Origin: Syntrophomonadaceae bacterium
GTDB taxonomy: Bacteria > Bacillota > Syntrophomonadia > Syntrophomonadales > Syntrophomonadaceae
Assembly (NCBI GenBank): GCA_030526885.1
Contig: JAUNBV010000100.1
Coordinates: 1 to 7,211 of the forward strand
Reading direction: 5' to 3'
DNA: 7,211 nt
In this document: one piece after another, positions 1-5,984 of the stretch
Numbering within the stretch: the stretch's first letter is position 1
Layout: the number at the start of each line of letters is the position of its first letter
Position numbers and translations under genes: made by a program
Notes under the pieces: generated by a model
Seen by the model: the letters and a program-made list of their open reading frames with translations, nothing else
Databases searched by the model: none
Told to the model about the DNA's origin: nothing

Positions 1-2
1 TG

Positions 3-866
3 AGCAATGAGTGGGACCAAACCATACTGAGCAAGGTCAGCGAAAACTACCTGCCCAAGAGCAGCGAACCGCTGATGGCCGGGCAGGGCGGCGTCAAGCT
101 GTGGAAGTTCAAAGCGGAAAAAGCCGGCACGGTAGAACTGGTGTTTACCTACAGCCGTCCGTGGGAATCGTTCCAACCGGCTAAAACCGTGCGACTGACG
201 ATAGTGGTGGATGATCCCGCCCGGATGGTGGCTTTGGGCAGCACCCGCATCGTCAGCCAGACCGCCGCGCTTGAGAGCCAGCTTACTATCCCCGTGATCC
301 GAGGCATGGAGAATAGCGCGGCGCAAAAGGAGCTTAACCAGGCGGTGCAGGCGGAAGTGCTGGAGTTTTATGAAAGCGTAAACGCCCAGGCTGCCGAGGA
401 TGCGAAAGACGCGGCGCAGTACGAAGCGGAATACGGGCGCAGTTTCCTCCCTTATCAGGCCTACGCCAGCTTTACCCCCGGTGTGGTCAGCGACGACATC
501 ATCAGTTATTATCTGGATTGTTATAAATATCTGGGCGGAGCCCACGGCATGACGGTGCGCAGCTCGCACAGCATCGACCCGGTTTCCGGCCGGGAGCTTG
601 GGCTTAAGGACTTCTTTGTCGCCGGCTATGACTATGTGGCCGCGATCAATGAGGAAATCGCCGGCCAGATAAAGGCCGATACCGAGACCTATTACTTTGA
701 TACCACGGCTGAGGAAGCAAAAATCGCGGCGGACGCGGTCAACTTCTATGCCACCGCGCAGGGCTTGGTGTTCTATTATCAGCAATACGAGCTGGCGCCC
801 TACGCGGCCGGCATTCTGGAATATACCATTCCTTTTGAGCTGTTGGAGGAAGGGTTAAAGCGCTAG
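3..866 (+). CDS. Chagasin-like (I42) and DUF4163/DUF3298 protein, 5' partial
   Basis: The reading frame is open from the window edge, so the true start lies outside; an ATG at 75 falls inside the first domain and is not the start. About 287 residues are visible. Residues 1-70 look like the later half of an inhibitor I42 (chagasin) domain: the GQGG loop (27-30) and the RPWE loop (52-55) match two of the three loops that block papain-like cysteine proteases in that family. The first loop (NPTTGY type) would lie upstream. Residues about 85-175 resemble DUF4163 and about 195-282 DUF3298, with the typical GGAHG motif (178-182) and a closing APYAAG segment; this pair also forms the extracytoplasmic part of RsiV-type proteins. 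A secreted or membrane-anchored envelope protein is likely, but any signal peptide is off-window. It ends in TAG and faces the leftward genes. Family assignment is fairly sure; actual protease inhibition is inference. Confidence 0.85.
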   Translation, partial: SNEWDQTILSKVSENYLPKSSEPLMAGQGGVKLWKFKAEKAGTVELVFTYSRPWESFQPAKTVRLTIVVDDPARMVALGSTRIVSQTAALESQLTIPVIRGMENSAAQKELNQAVQAEVLEFYESVNAQAAEDAKDAAQYEAEYGRSFLPYQAYASFTPGVVSDDIISYYLDCYKYLGGAHGMTVRSSHSIDPVSGRELGLKDFFVAGYDYVAAINEEIAGQIKADTETYYFDTTAEEAKIAADAVNFYATAQGLVFYYQQYELAPYAAGILEYTIPFELLEEGLKR

Positions 867-887
867 CCTTTGCCTTCCGATGACGAT

Positions 888-948
888 AACGGGGCTGTGT
901 TAAGCCGTCGGTACGCGAAAGTGCCCCACGGTTTAAAACAGCCCCGTT
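888..948. terminator. Long hairpin between convergent genes, possible bidirectional terminator
   Basis: The arms AACGGGGCTGT (888-898) and ACAGCCCCGTT (938-948) are perfect reverse complements. Pairing continues inward: GTTAAGCCGT pairs with ACGGTTTAAAAC through one G-T pair and a small bulge, then GGTAC pairs with GTGCC around a GCGAAA loop. Nearly the whole 61 bases can fold into one rod. It lies 21 bases after the stop of the rightward gene and 18 bases after the stop of the leftward deacylase gene, where a shared terminator is expected. Neither side has a run of T after the stem, so classic Rho-independent termination is not clear. It may instead protect RNA ends or be a repeat element. 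Confidence 0.5.
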
Positions 949-966
949 GCTGCTTTGCTATGTAAT

Positions 967-1443
967 CTAAGGGGTTTCCACGATTTTGCATACGTCCACC
1001 CATTCCCTGCTGCCGGAGTAACGCTGCAATTCCTCCGGGGTCAGTTCAATGGCGCTGTTGTCGCTGCCGGCGGCGGGAAAAACGGTGGCAAAGCGCTTAA
1101 GCGACTCGTCCAGATAAACCGCAACCCCCGGAGCGATGCCGAAGGGGCATACCCCGCCCACCCCGTGGCCCACCATCGCTTCTACCTCGTCGGCGGACAG
1201 CATCTTGGCTTTGGTATGAAAGCGGGCCTTAAATTTACTGTTGTCGATCTTGGCGTCGCCCGCCACCACGATCAGGATGGCGCCGTCCTCATATTTAAAC
1301 GATAGCGTTTTGGCAATGCGCTGCGGGGCGCATCCCACCGCCCGCGCGGCCAGTTCTACCGTGGCGCTCAAGACTTCAAATTCCATGATCCTCTCTTCCA
1401 TGCCCCATTGCCGGAAATGCTCCTTAACTTTCTCAATAGCCAT
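967..1443 (-). CDS. YbaK/EbsC-family aminoacyl-tRNA deacylase
   Basis: This 158-residue protein matches the YbaK/EbsC/ProX fold family over its full length. Members hydrolyse mischarged tRNAs in trans, such as Cys-tRNA(Pro) or Ala-tRNA(Pro), in the cytoplasm. Visible family features are the AKTLSFK segment with the conserved lysine at residue 45, the ILIVVAGDAKID strand, the GGVCPFG loop (96-102) and VYLDESLKRF. The C-terminal SAIELTPEEL segment is typical of one Gram-positive subgroup. The ATG at 1443 is chosen because AAGAAGG (1457-1451) lies 7 bases upstream and the MAIEKVKEHF start fits the family. The frame is open further upstream to 1530, but that extension has no family-like sequence. 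It lies 99 bases downstream of the kinase gene on the same strand with no clear terminator between, so co-transcription is possible. Exact tRNA specificity cannot be told. Confidence 0.92.
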   Translation of the reverse strand: MAIEKVKEHFRQWGMEERIMEFEVLSATVELAARAVGCAPQRIAKTLSFKYEDGAILIVVAGDAKIDNSKFKARFHTKAKMLSADEVEAMVGHGVGGVCPFGIAPGVAVYLDESLKRFATVFPAAGSDNSAIELTPEELQRYSGSREWVDVCKIVETP

Positions 1444-1542
1444 TGCGTTGCCTTCTTTCGTCCTTATTTGCGGCGTAAAGGGGGTCAGCCTATGTGCGCG
1501 GCCCAAATCGCCGTTTATTGCGGGCAGCATACCGGGCCTAGG

Positions 1543-2754
1543 TCATGTGCCGGGCAGCGTCACGGTGAAGGTGGTCAGCCCATCCGTGCTTGCGGCGCTA
1601 ATGGCGCCGCGGTGGGCGTGGGCGATGCTTCGCGCTATGGACAGCCCCAGGCCGTAGCCGCCGTTGTTCTCGCGGGCGGGGTCTAGCCGATGGAAGCGCT
1701 CAAAAATTTTCTCCAACTGCTCCGCGGGAATGGTGTCCCCGCAGCTGGTCACGGTAAGGCGCACGCCGTGTTTGGGCGCGGCCCGCAGGGTGAGGCCGAT
1801 GGTGGCGGCGGGATGCGAATATTTGCAGGCGTTGTCCAGCAGGATATTGGTCAGTTGGCGCAGTTGTTCCGCATTGCCGGTTACATGGAGATTTTCGGCT
1901 ATATCGTATTTAATCTGCCGCCCGCTCTCAAAGATGGCGGGTTCAAATGTCAGCGCGCTGTTCATCACCACGTCGCTGATATCGACCTCGCCGCCCATCG
2001 CTTGTTGCGATACGTTGTCGGCCTGCGCCAGCTTCAGCATATCCTCCACCAGTAGCCGCATGCGCACGGCCTCAGCTTTTATATTATCGGTCCATTTGGC
2101 CTGCTGCTGCGCCCCGGCCTCAGGATTCGCGGCCAGCATGTCGGCGCTGGCCAGGATTACGGTCAGCGGGGTCTTTAGTTCGTGCGAAGCGTCGGCCACG
2201 AATTGCCGCTGCTGCTCCCAGGCTTCGCCTATGGGTTGCACCGCCTTGCGCGCCAGCAAGATGCTGATGAAGAAAAATGCCAGCATACCGGCCAGCCCTA
2301 TAATAAGGGAATTGCGGAGCAGAAGGGACATGGCGCTGCTCTCCCGGGAAGTATCGACATAAGCCACCCGCCAGCCCTCCGGCGAGCTTTTCCGCATGTA
2401 GCGCAGGCTGTAATCCTTCAATACCCCCACTTCGGCTTTCGCAGTCAGGCTTTGCTGCACGATGTTTAGCAGGGTGGCTTCGTCATCCAGCGTGTAGTAT
2501 TCGCCGCCGGTGACAATCACTACGCTGTCGCCCCACACCCGCACCGTGAAATAAGGTATCTGCACCTCGCGGGGGCCGGGGATGAGCCTTGCCGGCACCA
2601 TGGGTTGGTTCAGCACCTGTTCCAGCATATGTGTGCTCTCTTTTACCAGCCCGCTTTTAGTGGAGATTAGCACCGAAGCAAAGATGACCATGAAAATGAC
2701 GGCCACGATGCTCATGATGATAGCCACGAATTTCCATTGCAGTTTTTGAATCAT
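1543..2754 (-). CDS. Sensor histidine kinase
   Basis: A 403-residue membrane histidine kinase. There are two membrane segments, about residues 9-30 and 149-168, around an extracytoplasmic sensor region of about 115 residues with no recognised domain. The dimerisation/phosphoacceptor H-box is ASHELKTPL with H191. The ATPase domain has an N-box (LLDNACKYSH, N308), an IFERFHR F-box and a GGYGLGL G2 box (365-371). The G1 box is odd: TSCGDTIP carries Ser337 where Asp or Asn normally contacts adenine. The ATG at 2754 is preferred because a GGTGG stretch lies 8 bases upstream. A GTG at 2766 would add four residues but has no good ribosome site. The gene starts 36 bases after the regulator stop and is almost surely in its operon. 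It probably phosphorylates that regulator; the signal is unknown. Confidence 0.93.
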   Translation of the reverse strand: MIQKLQWKFVAIIMSIVAVIFMVIFASVLISTKSGLVKESTHMLEQVLNQPMVPARLIPGPREVQIPYFTVRVWGDSVVIVTGGEYYTLDDEATLLNIVQQSLTAKAEVGVLKDYSLRYMRKSSPEGWRVAYVDTSRESSAMSLLLRNSLIIGLAGMLAFFFISILLARKAVQPIGEAWEQQRQFVADASHELKTPLTVILASADMLAANPEAGAQQQAKWTDNIKAEAVRMRLLVEDMLKLAQADNVSQQAMGGEVDISDVVMNSALTFEPAIFESGRQIKYDIAENLHVTGNAEQLRQLTNILLDNACKYSHPAATIGLTLRAAPKHGVRLTVTSCGDTIPAEQLEKIFERFHRLDPARENNGGYGLGLSIARSIAHAHRGAISAASTDGLTTFTVTLPGT

Positions 2755-2790
2755 AGCGTTTCCCACCCCGGTATTTGCTTCATCGGCGCT

Positions 2791-3465
2791 CTAATCCCTG
2801 ATTCCCAAATGATACCCGACTTTTCTCACCGTTTCGATAGTTACCCCGGCCCTGATGTGGGCCAGCTTTTTGCGCAAAAAGGAGATATATACCTCGACAT
2901 AATTGTCGTCCGCCTCCGATTCGTAGCCCCACACCTTGAGCAGCAGGGTTTCCTTGGAGATGATGTTTTCCCCATTGACCATCAGCAGGCGCATGATTTC
3001 AAATTCCCTGGAACTGAGGCTCACCGAGCGCTCCTCACAGCGCAGGGTGCAGGTGGAAAGGCTCAAGATTACGCCCCGGTAGCCAATCTCGTCCGGCAAA
3101 ATTTCGCCCTGCCGCCGCACCAGTGAGCGCACACACGCCAACAGCTCATCGGTTTCGAACGGCTTGGTCAGATAATAATCGGAGCCGCTGTCCAACCCCG
3201 TCACCTTATCGGCTACTTCGGTCTTCGAGGTCAGCATCAGCACCGGAGTATGATTGCCCTCGCGGCGCAGGCGTTTTACCACTTCAAACCCGTTCAGCTT
3301 CGGGAGCATGACGTCCAGGATAATGGCGTCATAAATGCCGGAGAGCGCGTTATAAAGCCCCGATTCCCCGTCATAGGAGATATCGGTCAGATATTTATGC
3401 GCGTTGAGGATATCTGCCAGCGTTCCCGCCAGCCGCTTTTCATCCTCCACGATCAGGATGCGCAT
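2791..3465 (-). CDS. OmpR/PhoB-family response regulator
   Basis: A 224-residue two-domain regulator of standard length. The receiver domain (about 1-115) has the acidic pair E7-D8, the phosphoacceptor D51 in ILDVMLP, T79 and K101 in LTKPF. The DNA-binding winged helix (about 127-222) has SSREFEIMRLL, the VWGYESEADDNYVEVYI recognition region and ETVRKVGYHL at the wing. It is thus a DNA-binding transcription factor that receives phosphate from the kinase encoded just downstream. The ATG at 3465 is chosen because it gives the canonical MRILIVEDE start and AAGGGGGG lies about 6 bases upstream; an in-frame start at 3510 would add 15 unrelated residues. The gene is divergent from the efflux operon, with repeat boxes between them, which points to control of both its own promoter and the pump. 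Confidence 0.96.
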   Translation of the reverse strand: MRILIVEDEKRLAGTLADILNAHKYLTDISYDGESGLYNALSGIYDAIILDVMLPKLNGFEVVKRLRREGNHTPVLMLTSKTEVADKVTGLDSGSDYYLTKPFETDELLACVRSLVRRQGEILPDEIGYRGVILSLSTCTLRCEERSVSLSSREFEIMRLLMVNGENIISKETLLLKVWGYESEADDNYVEVYISFLRKKLAHIRAGVTIETVRKVGYHLGIRD

Positions 3466-3490
3466 ACTCAGCCCCCCTTCACTTCCGTTT

Positions 3491-3518
3491 ATCATAGCAT
3501 ATCGGGCCAAGCTTTAAA
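3491..3518 (-). promoter_or_regulatory. Predicted promoter of the regulator-kinase operon
   Basis: On the minus strand TATGAT (3496-3491) is preceded by TGC (3499-3497), giving an extended -10. TTTAAA (3518-3513) stands 16 bases upstream as a weak -35. Transcription would begin around 3484, leaving a leader of roughly 20 bases with the AAGGGGGG ribosome site. The -35 lies inside the inverted repeat, which fits autoregulation by the OmpR-type regulator. Confidence 0.6.
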
Positions 3519-3532
3519 AAACCTTAAAGCTT
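3509..3532. repeat. Perfect 9-bp inverted repeat, candidate operator
   Basis: AAGCTTTAA (3509-3517) and TTAAAGCTT (3524-3532) are exact reverse complements around a 6-base spacer. The repeat covers the -35 of the regulator promoter. The right arm includes the box CCTTAAAGC (3522-3530), which recurs inverted at 3568-3576. As RNA it could only form a short AT-rich stem with no matching T-run, so a protein-binding role is more likely. Binding by the neighbouring regulator is inferred. Confidence 0.6.
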
Positions 3533-3567
3533 TGGGGCGCATCATGATGACCTTAGTTTTTAAGTTT

Positions 3568-3580
3568 GCTTTAAGGAACC
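3568..3580. promoter_or_regulatory. Second candidate regulator box before the efflux operon
   Basis: GCTTTAAGGAACC at 3568-3580 matches GCTTTAAAAAACC at 3511-3523 in 11 of 13 positions in the same orientation. Its first nine bases are also the exact reverse complement of CCTTAAAGC at 3522-3530. It ends 14 bases before the TTGACA of the efflux promoter, a good place for an activator. Confidence 0.45.
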
Positions 3581-3594
3581 TCCTTTACCATTTG

Positions 3595-3625
3595 TTGACA
3601 AGAGCAAAACGGCTTCGCCGATAGC
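3595..3625 (+). promoter_or_regulatory. Possible promoter of the efflux operon
   Basis: A consensus -35 hexamer TTGACA lies at 3595-3600. No good -10 follows at the standard 17-base distance; the best nearby is GATAGC (3620-3625) at 19 bases, matching three of six. A strong -35 with a poor, badly spaced -10 suggests a low basal promoter that needs activation, or the real promoter lies elsewhere. Transcription from here would start near 3630. Confidence 0.35.
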
Positions 3626-3632
3626 AAGTGAA

Positions 3633-3639
3633 AAGGGGG
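3633..3639 (+). promoter_or_regulatory. Ribosome binding site that sets a TTG start
   Basis: AAGGGGG at 3633-3639 is the only good ribosome site near the start of the adaptor gene. It stands 9 bases before an in-frame TTG at 3649. The longer frame begins with GTG at 3628, in front of which no purine-rich site is seen and which lies upstream of this site. Confidence 0.6.
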
Positions 3640-3648
3640 ATAAGTGAT

Positions 3649-5307
3649 TTGAAGATTAATAAAGGAAAAATCGCCGGGCTTAATGGCAGATTTAAAGGAA
3701 AAGGGGGTAAAAAGTGGGTGGTCGCCGGGGCGCTGGTGTTGGTGGCCTTGGTCGCGGCAGCGGTGTTGTGGCCTAAGCCCGACGCGCCGATGGCGGGAGC
3801 GCAGATGATGGTGGCCGAGGTGGTGCGGGGAACCCTGAGCGAAAGCATCACCGGCACCGGCTCGTTGGCCGCGCTGGAGCGCAAAACGGTGAATTCGGAG
3901 TCCACCGGCACCGTTTCCGCCATTTATGTGACCGAAGGCGACCGGGTGCAAAAAGGCGACCTGCTGATGACGCTGGACAGCAGCACCCAGGATCTGAACA
4001 TAAGCTCCTCCGAGCTCAACCTGCAGTTGGAACAAAAATCGCTTAACGACCTGTACGAAGAAAAGAGCAACCTGTATGTTTACGCCCCGGCCAGCGGCCT
4101 GCTGAGCGGGACCCTGCCCGCAGTGGATCAGAGCGTAAAAAGCGGCTCCACCTTGGCCACCATCACCGACCAGAGCAAACTGCAGGTGACGGCGGAATTC
4201 GTGCTCTATCCGTCCACCCCAATCAAGCTGGGCGACACCGTGGAATTTTTTATTACCGAATACCTGCAATATGTTTACGGAGAGGTGACTACCGTCAGTT
4301 CGTCACCTATCAGCGGGGGCAGCACGGTAAACTACAAAGTGGTGGTCACGCTGCAGAATCCGGGCCTGCTGACTGCCGATGCCCAGTTCGCTATGTTTCT
4401 GGCCAACGACTACGGGCGTTTCAGCCCCACCACGCTGGGCAGCCTGTCCTATGTCAGCCCTACCAATATAGAGATCAAGACCGACGGCACGCTACAGGAG
4501 ATCTATGTGAGCGACGGTGAATGGGTGGAGCAGGGCCAGCTTTTAGCCATCATCGTCAGCGACACGCTGGACGATAAGATCAACAGCGCGGAGATCAAAC
4601 TGCAACAAAGCCGCAATTCGCTGGAGGAATTGTATGAGAAAAAAAACGCCCGTACCATTACCGCGCCCATTTCCGGCACCGTGCTCAGCGTGGGGGTAAC
4701 AGAGGGGGAGGAAGTCACCGAGCAGACTTCCTCGCTGGTGACCATCGCCTATCTGGATGCTATGGAGGTGACTCTATCGGTGGACGAACTGGATATTCTG
4801 GCGGTGGAAAAGGGCATGGCGGCGACCATCACCAGCGATGCGCTGCCCGGCCGGACGTTTGACGCTTATGTCAGCGATATCGCGCTGGAGGGTACGGCTT
4901 ACAGCGGCGTGGCCGCGTTTGACGTGACCCTGCAAATAGACGAGCCGGGCGATCTGCGCTCCGGCATGTCGGTCAATATTGCGATACTGACCACCCAAGT
5001 GGAGGATGTGCTGCTGGTGCCGCTGGCGGCCATCACCCAGCAGGGGAATGAATATTGGGTGACGCTGATGGACGAATCCGGCGGCGAGAGCGTGCGGCAG
5101 CCGGTGGAGGTGGGAGCGGTGAGCAGCGATAGGGCACAGATCGTATCCGGACTGGAGGAAGGCCAGCGGGTGGTATATCAAAGCTTTACCGCGGCGGCGA
5201 ACGCCGAGACGGAAGACTCCGGGCAGGGTATGACAGGCGGTATGCCGGGTATGGGCGGCATGGGAGGTATGCCCGGCGGCGGTATGCCGACAGGAGGGAT
5301 GCGCTAA
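3649..5307 (+). CDS. Efflux adaptor (membrane-fusion protein) with two tandem modules
   Basis: A 552-residue HlyD/MacA/YknX-type adaptor, starting at TTG 3649 (GTG 3628 would add seven residues). A Lys/Gly-rich basic N-terminus leads to one membrane segment (about 23-41), so most of the protein is outside the membrane. Module 1: lipoyl half with GTVSAIYVTEGDRV (from about 87), a short helical stretch with SLNDLYEEK (131-139), second lipoyl half with YAPASG, then a beta-barrel (about 177-251). Module 2 repeats this: EIYVSDGEWVEQG, SLEELYEKK (324-332), TAPISGTVLSVGVTEGE, barrel (about 371-448). A membrane-proximal domain follows (about 449-513), then a Gly/Met-rich tail with seven Met (528-551). 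A single-module YknX is under 400 residues, so this is a long form. It should link the exported substrate to the ATPase-permease pair encoded next. AGGAGG near its end serves the next gene, whose ATG overlaps its TAA by one base. Confidence 0.9.
   Translation: MKINKGKIAGLNGRFKGKGGKKWVVAGALVLVALVAAAVLWPKPDAPMAGAQMMVAEVVRGTLSESITGTGSLAALERKTVNSESTGTVSAIYVTEGDRVQKGDLLMTLDSSTQDLNISSSELNLQLEQKSLNDLYEEKSNLYVYAPASGLLSGTLPAVDQSVKSGSTLATITDQSKLQVTAEFVLYPSTPIKLGDTVEFFITEYLQYVYGEVTTVSSSPISGGSTVNYKVVVTLQNPGLLTADAQFAMFLANDYGRFSPTTLGSLSYVSPTNIEIKTDGTLQEIYVSDGEWVEQGQLLAIIVSDTLDDKINSAEIKLQQSRNSLEELYEKKNARTITAPISGTVLSVGVTEGEEVTEQTSSLVTIAYLDAMEVTLSVDELDILAVEKGMAATITSDALPGRTFDAYVSDIALEGTAYSGVAAFDVTLQIDEPGDLRSGMSVNIAILTTQVEDVLLVPLAAITQQGNEYWVTLMDESGGESVRQPVEVGAVSSDRAQIVSGLEEGQRVVYQSFTAAANAETEDSGQGMTGGMPGMGGMGGMPGGGMPTGGMR
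5218..5304 (+). other. Met/Gly-rich C-terminal tail of the adaptor
   Basis: The last 29 codons are almost only Gly, Met and Pro, with seven Met spaced by 2-4 residues (GGMPGMGGMGG and similar). The region is likely disordered. Similar tails occur in adaptor proteins of this kind in Clostridia, from memory. Metal binding by Met is possible but not shown. Confidence 0.7.
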
Positions 5308-5984
5308 TGATACGCATAGAACATATGAGTAAGTTTTATCAGATGGGCGAGGAAACGGTAACGGCTCTGCAGGATGTTTCCCTGCACATTTTACCGGGCG
5401 AGCTGACGGCTATTGTGGGGCCCAGCGGCTCCGGCAAATCCACCCTGATGAATATGATCGGCTGTTTGGATGTGCCCGATTCCGGCCAATATTTTTTGGA
5501 CGGAAAGAATGTCAGCCGGATGGATGAAAATGAACTGGCTGATATCCGCAACCGCAAGGTGGGCTTCATCTTTCAGCAATACAATCTGCTGCCACGGCTC
5601 ACCGCGCTGGAAAATGTGGAACTGCCGCTGCTGTATCGCGGCCTGCCCGCGGCCGAGCGGCGGGAAAAAGCGCAAGCCGCGCTCGCCCGCATGGGATTGG
5701 CCGACCGCATGAAGCACCGGCCGGCCGAACTATCCGGCGGGCAACAGCAACGCGTATCGGTGGCGCGGGCGTTGGCGGGGGAGCCACCTTTGCTGCTGGC
5801 CGACGAGCCCACCGGAGCCTTGGACAGCAAGACCAGTCAGGCGCTGATGGACATTCTATTGGAGCTGAACCAAAGCCATATCACCGTGGTATTGATTACC
5901 CATGACCTGGATATCGCCCGGCAGGCCAAGGTGATATATAGGATTGCGGACGGCTTTATCGGTGAACGGGAGGTGTGGTCATGA
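5307..5984 (+). CDS. MacB/LolD-type ABC transporter ATPase
   Basis: A 225-residue ATP-binding subunit of full family length, like YknY or the ATPase part of MacB. It has Walker A GPSGSGKST (38-46), the Q-loop in FIFQQYN (Q90), signature LSGGQQQRV (142-150), Walker B LLLADEP (162-168), D-loop ALD (171-173) and H-loop H199 in ITHD. All catalytic residues are present. It acts on the inner face of the membrane and powers the permease encoded next; in this family ATP use drives mechanical movement of the permease and adaptor. The ATG overlaps the adaptor stop (TAATG), with AGGAGG at 5292-5297 nine bases upstream, which means translational coupling. FtsE and LolD are related, but the adaptor and MacB-type permease neighbours favour an efflux role. 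Confidence 0.96.
   Translation: MIRIEHMSKFYQMGEETVTALQDVSLHILPGELTAIVGPSGSGKSTLMNMIGCLDVPDSGQYFLDGKNVSRMDENELADIRNRKVGFIFQQYNLLPRLTALENVELPLLYRGLPAAERREKAQAALARMGLADRMKHRPAELSGGQQQRVSVARALAGEPPLLLADEPTGALDSKTSQALMDILLELNQSHITVVLITHDLDIARQAKVIYRIADGFIGEREVWS

Noticed and set aside
955..1305. Rightward open frame opposite the deacylase gene
   Set aside because: It lies wholly antisense to a clear YbaK-family gene, shows no family features and has no good ribosome site.
1444..1530. 29-codon upstream extension of the deacylase
   Set aside because: The family start and the AAGAAGG site both point to ATG 1443; the extension has no matching sequence in the family.
1444..1542. Promoter or terminator between kinase and deacylase genes
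   Set aside because: No convincing -35/-10 pair and no stem with a T-run could be found, so nothing is called there.
3578..3586. Strong AAAGGAGG-like ribosome site on the minus strand
   Set aside because: No start codon lies at a suitable distance that opens a meaningful frame; the sequence is probably chance in a purine-rich stretch.
3610..3620. Small hairpin CGGC-TTC-GCCG before the adaptor start
   Set aside because: Only four base pairs with a three-base loop; too weak to call a terminator or attenuator.
3571..4269. Leftward 232-codon frame across the adaptor 5' end
   Set aside because: It is rich in His, Gln and Gly as expected for the reverse of a GC-rich gene, and is antisense to a well-supported adaptor.
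5230..5301. DNA repeat array at the adaptor 3' end
   Set aside because: The similarity comes from repeated Gly and Met codons, with varied Gly codons and uneven spacing, so it is protein-level composition.
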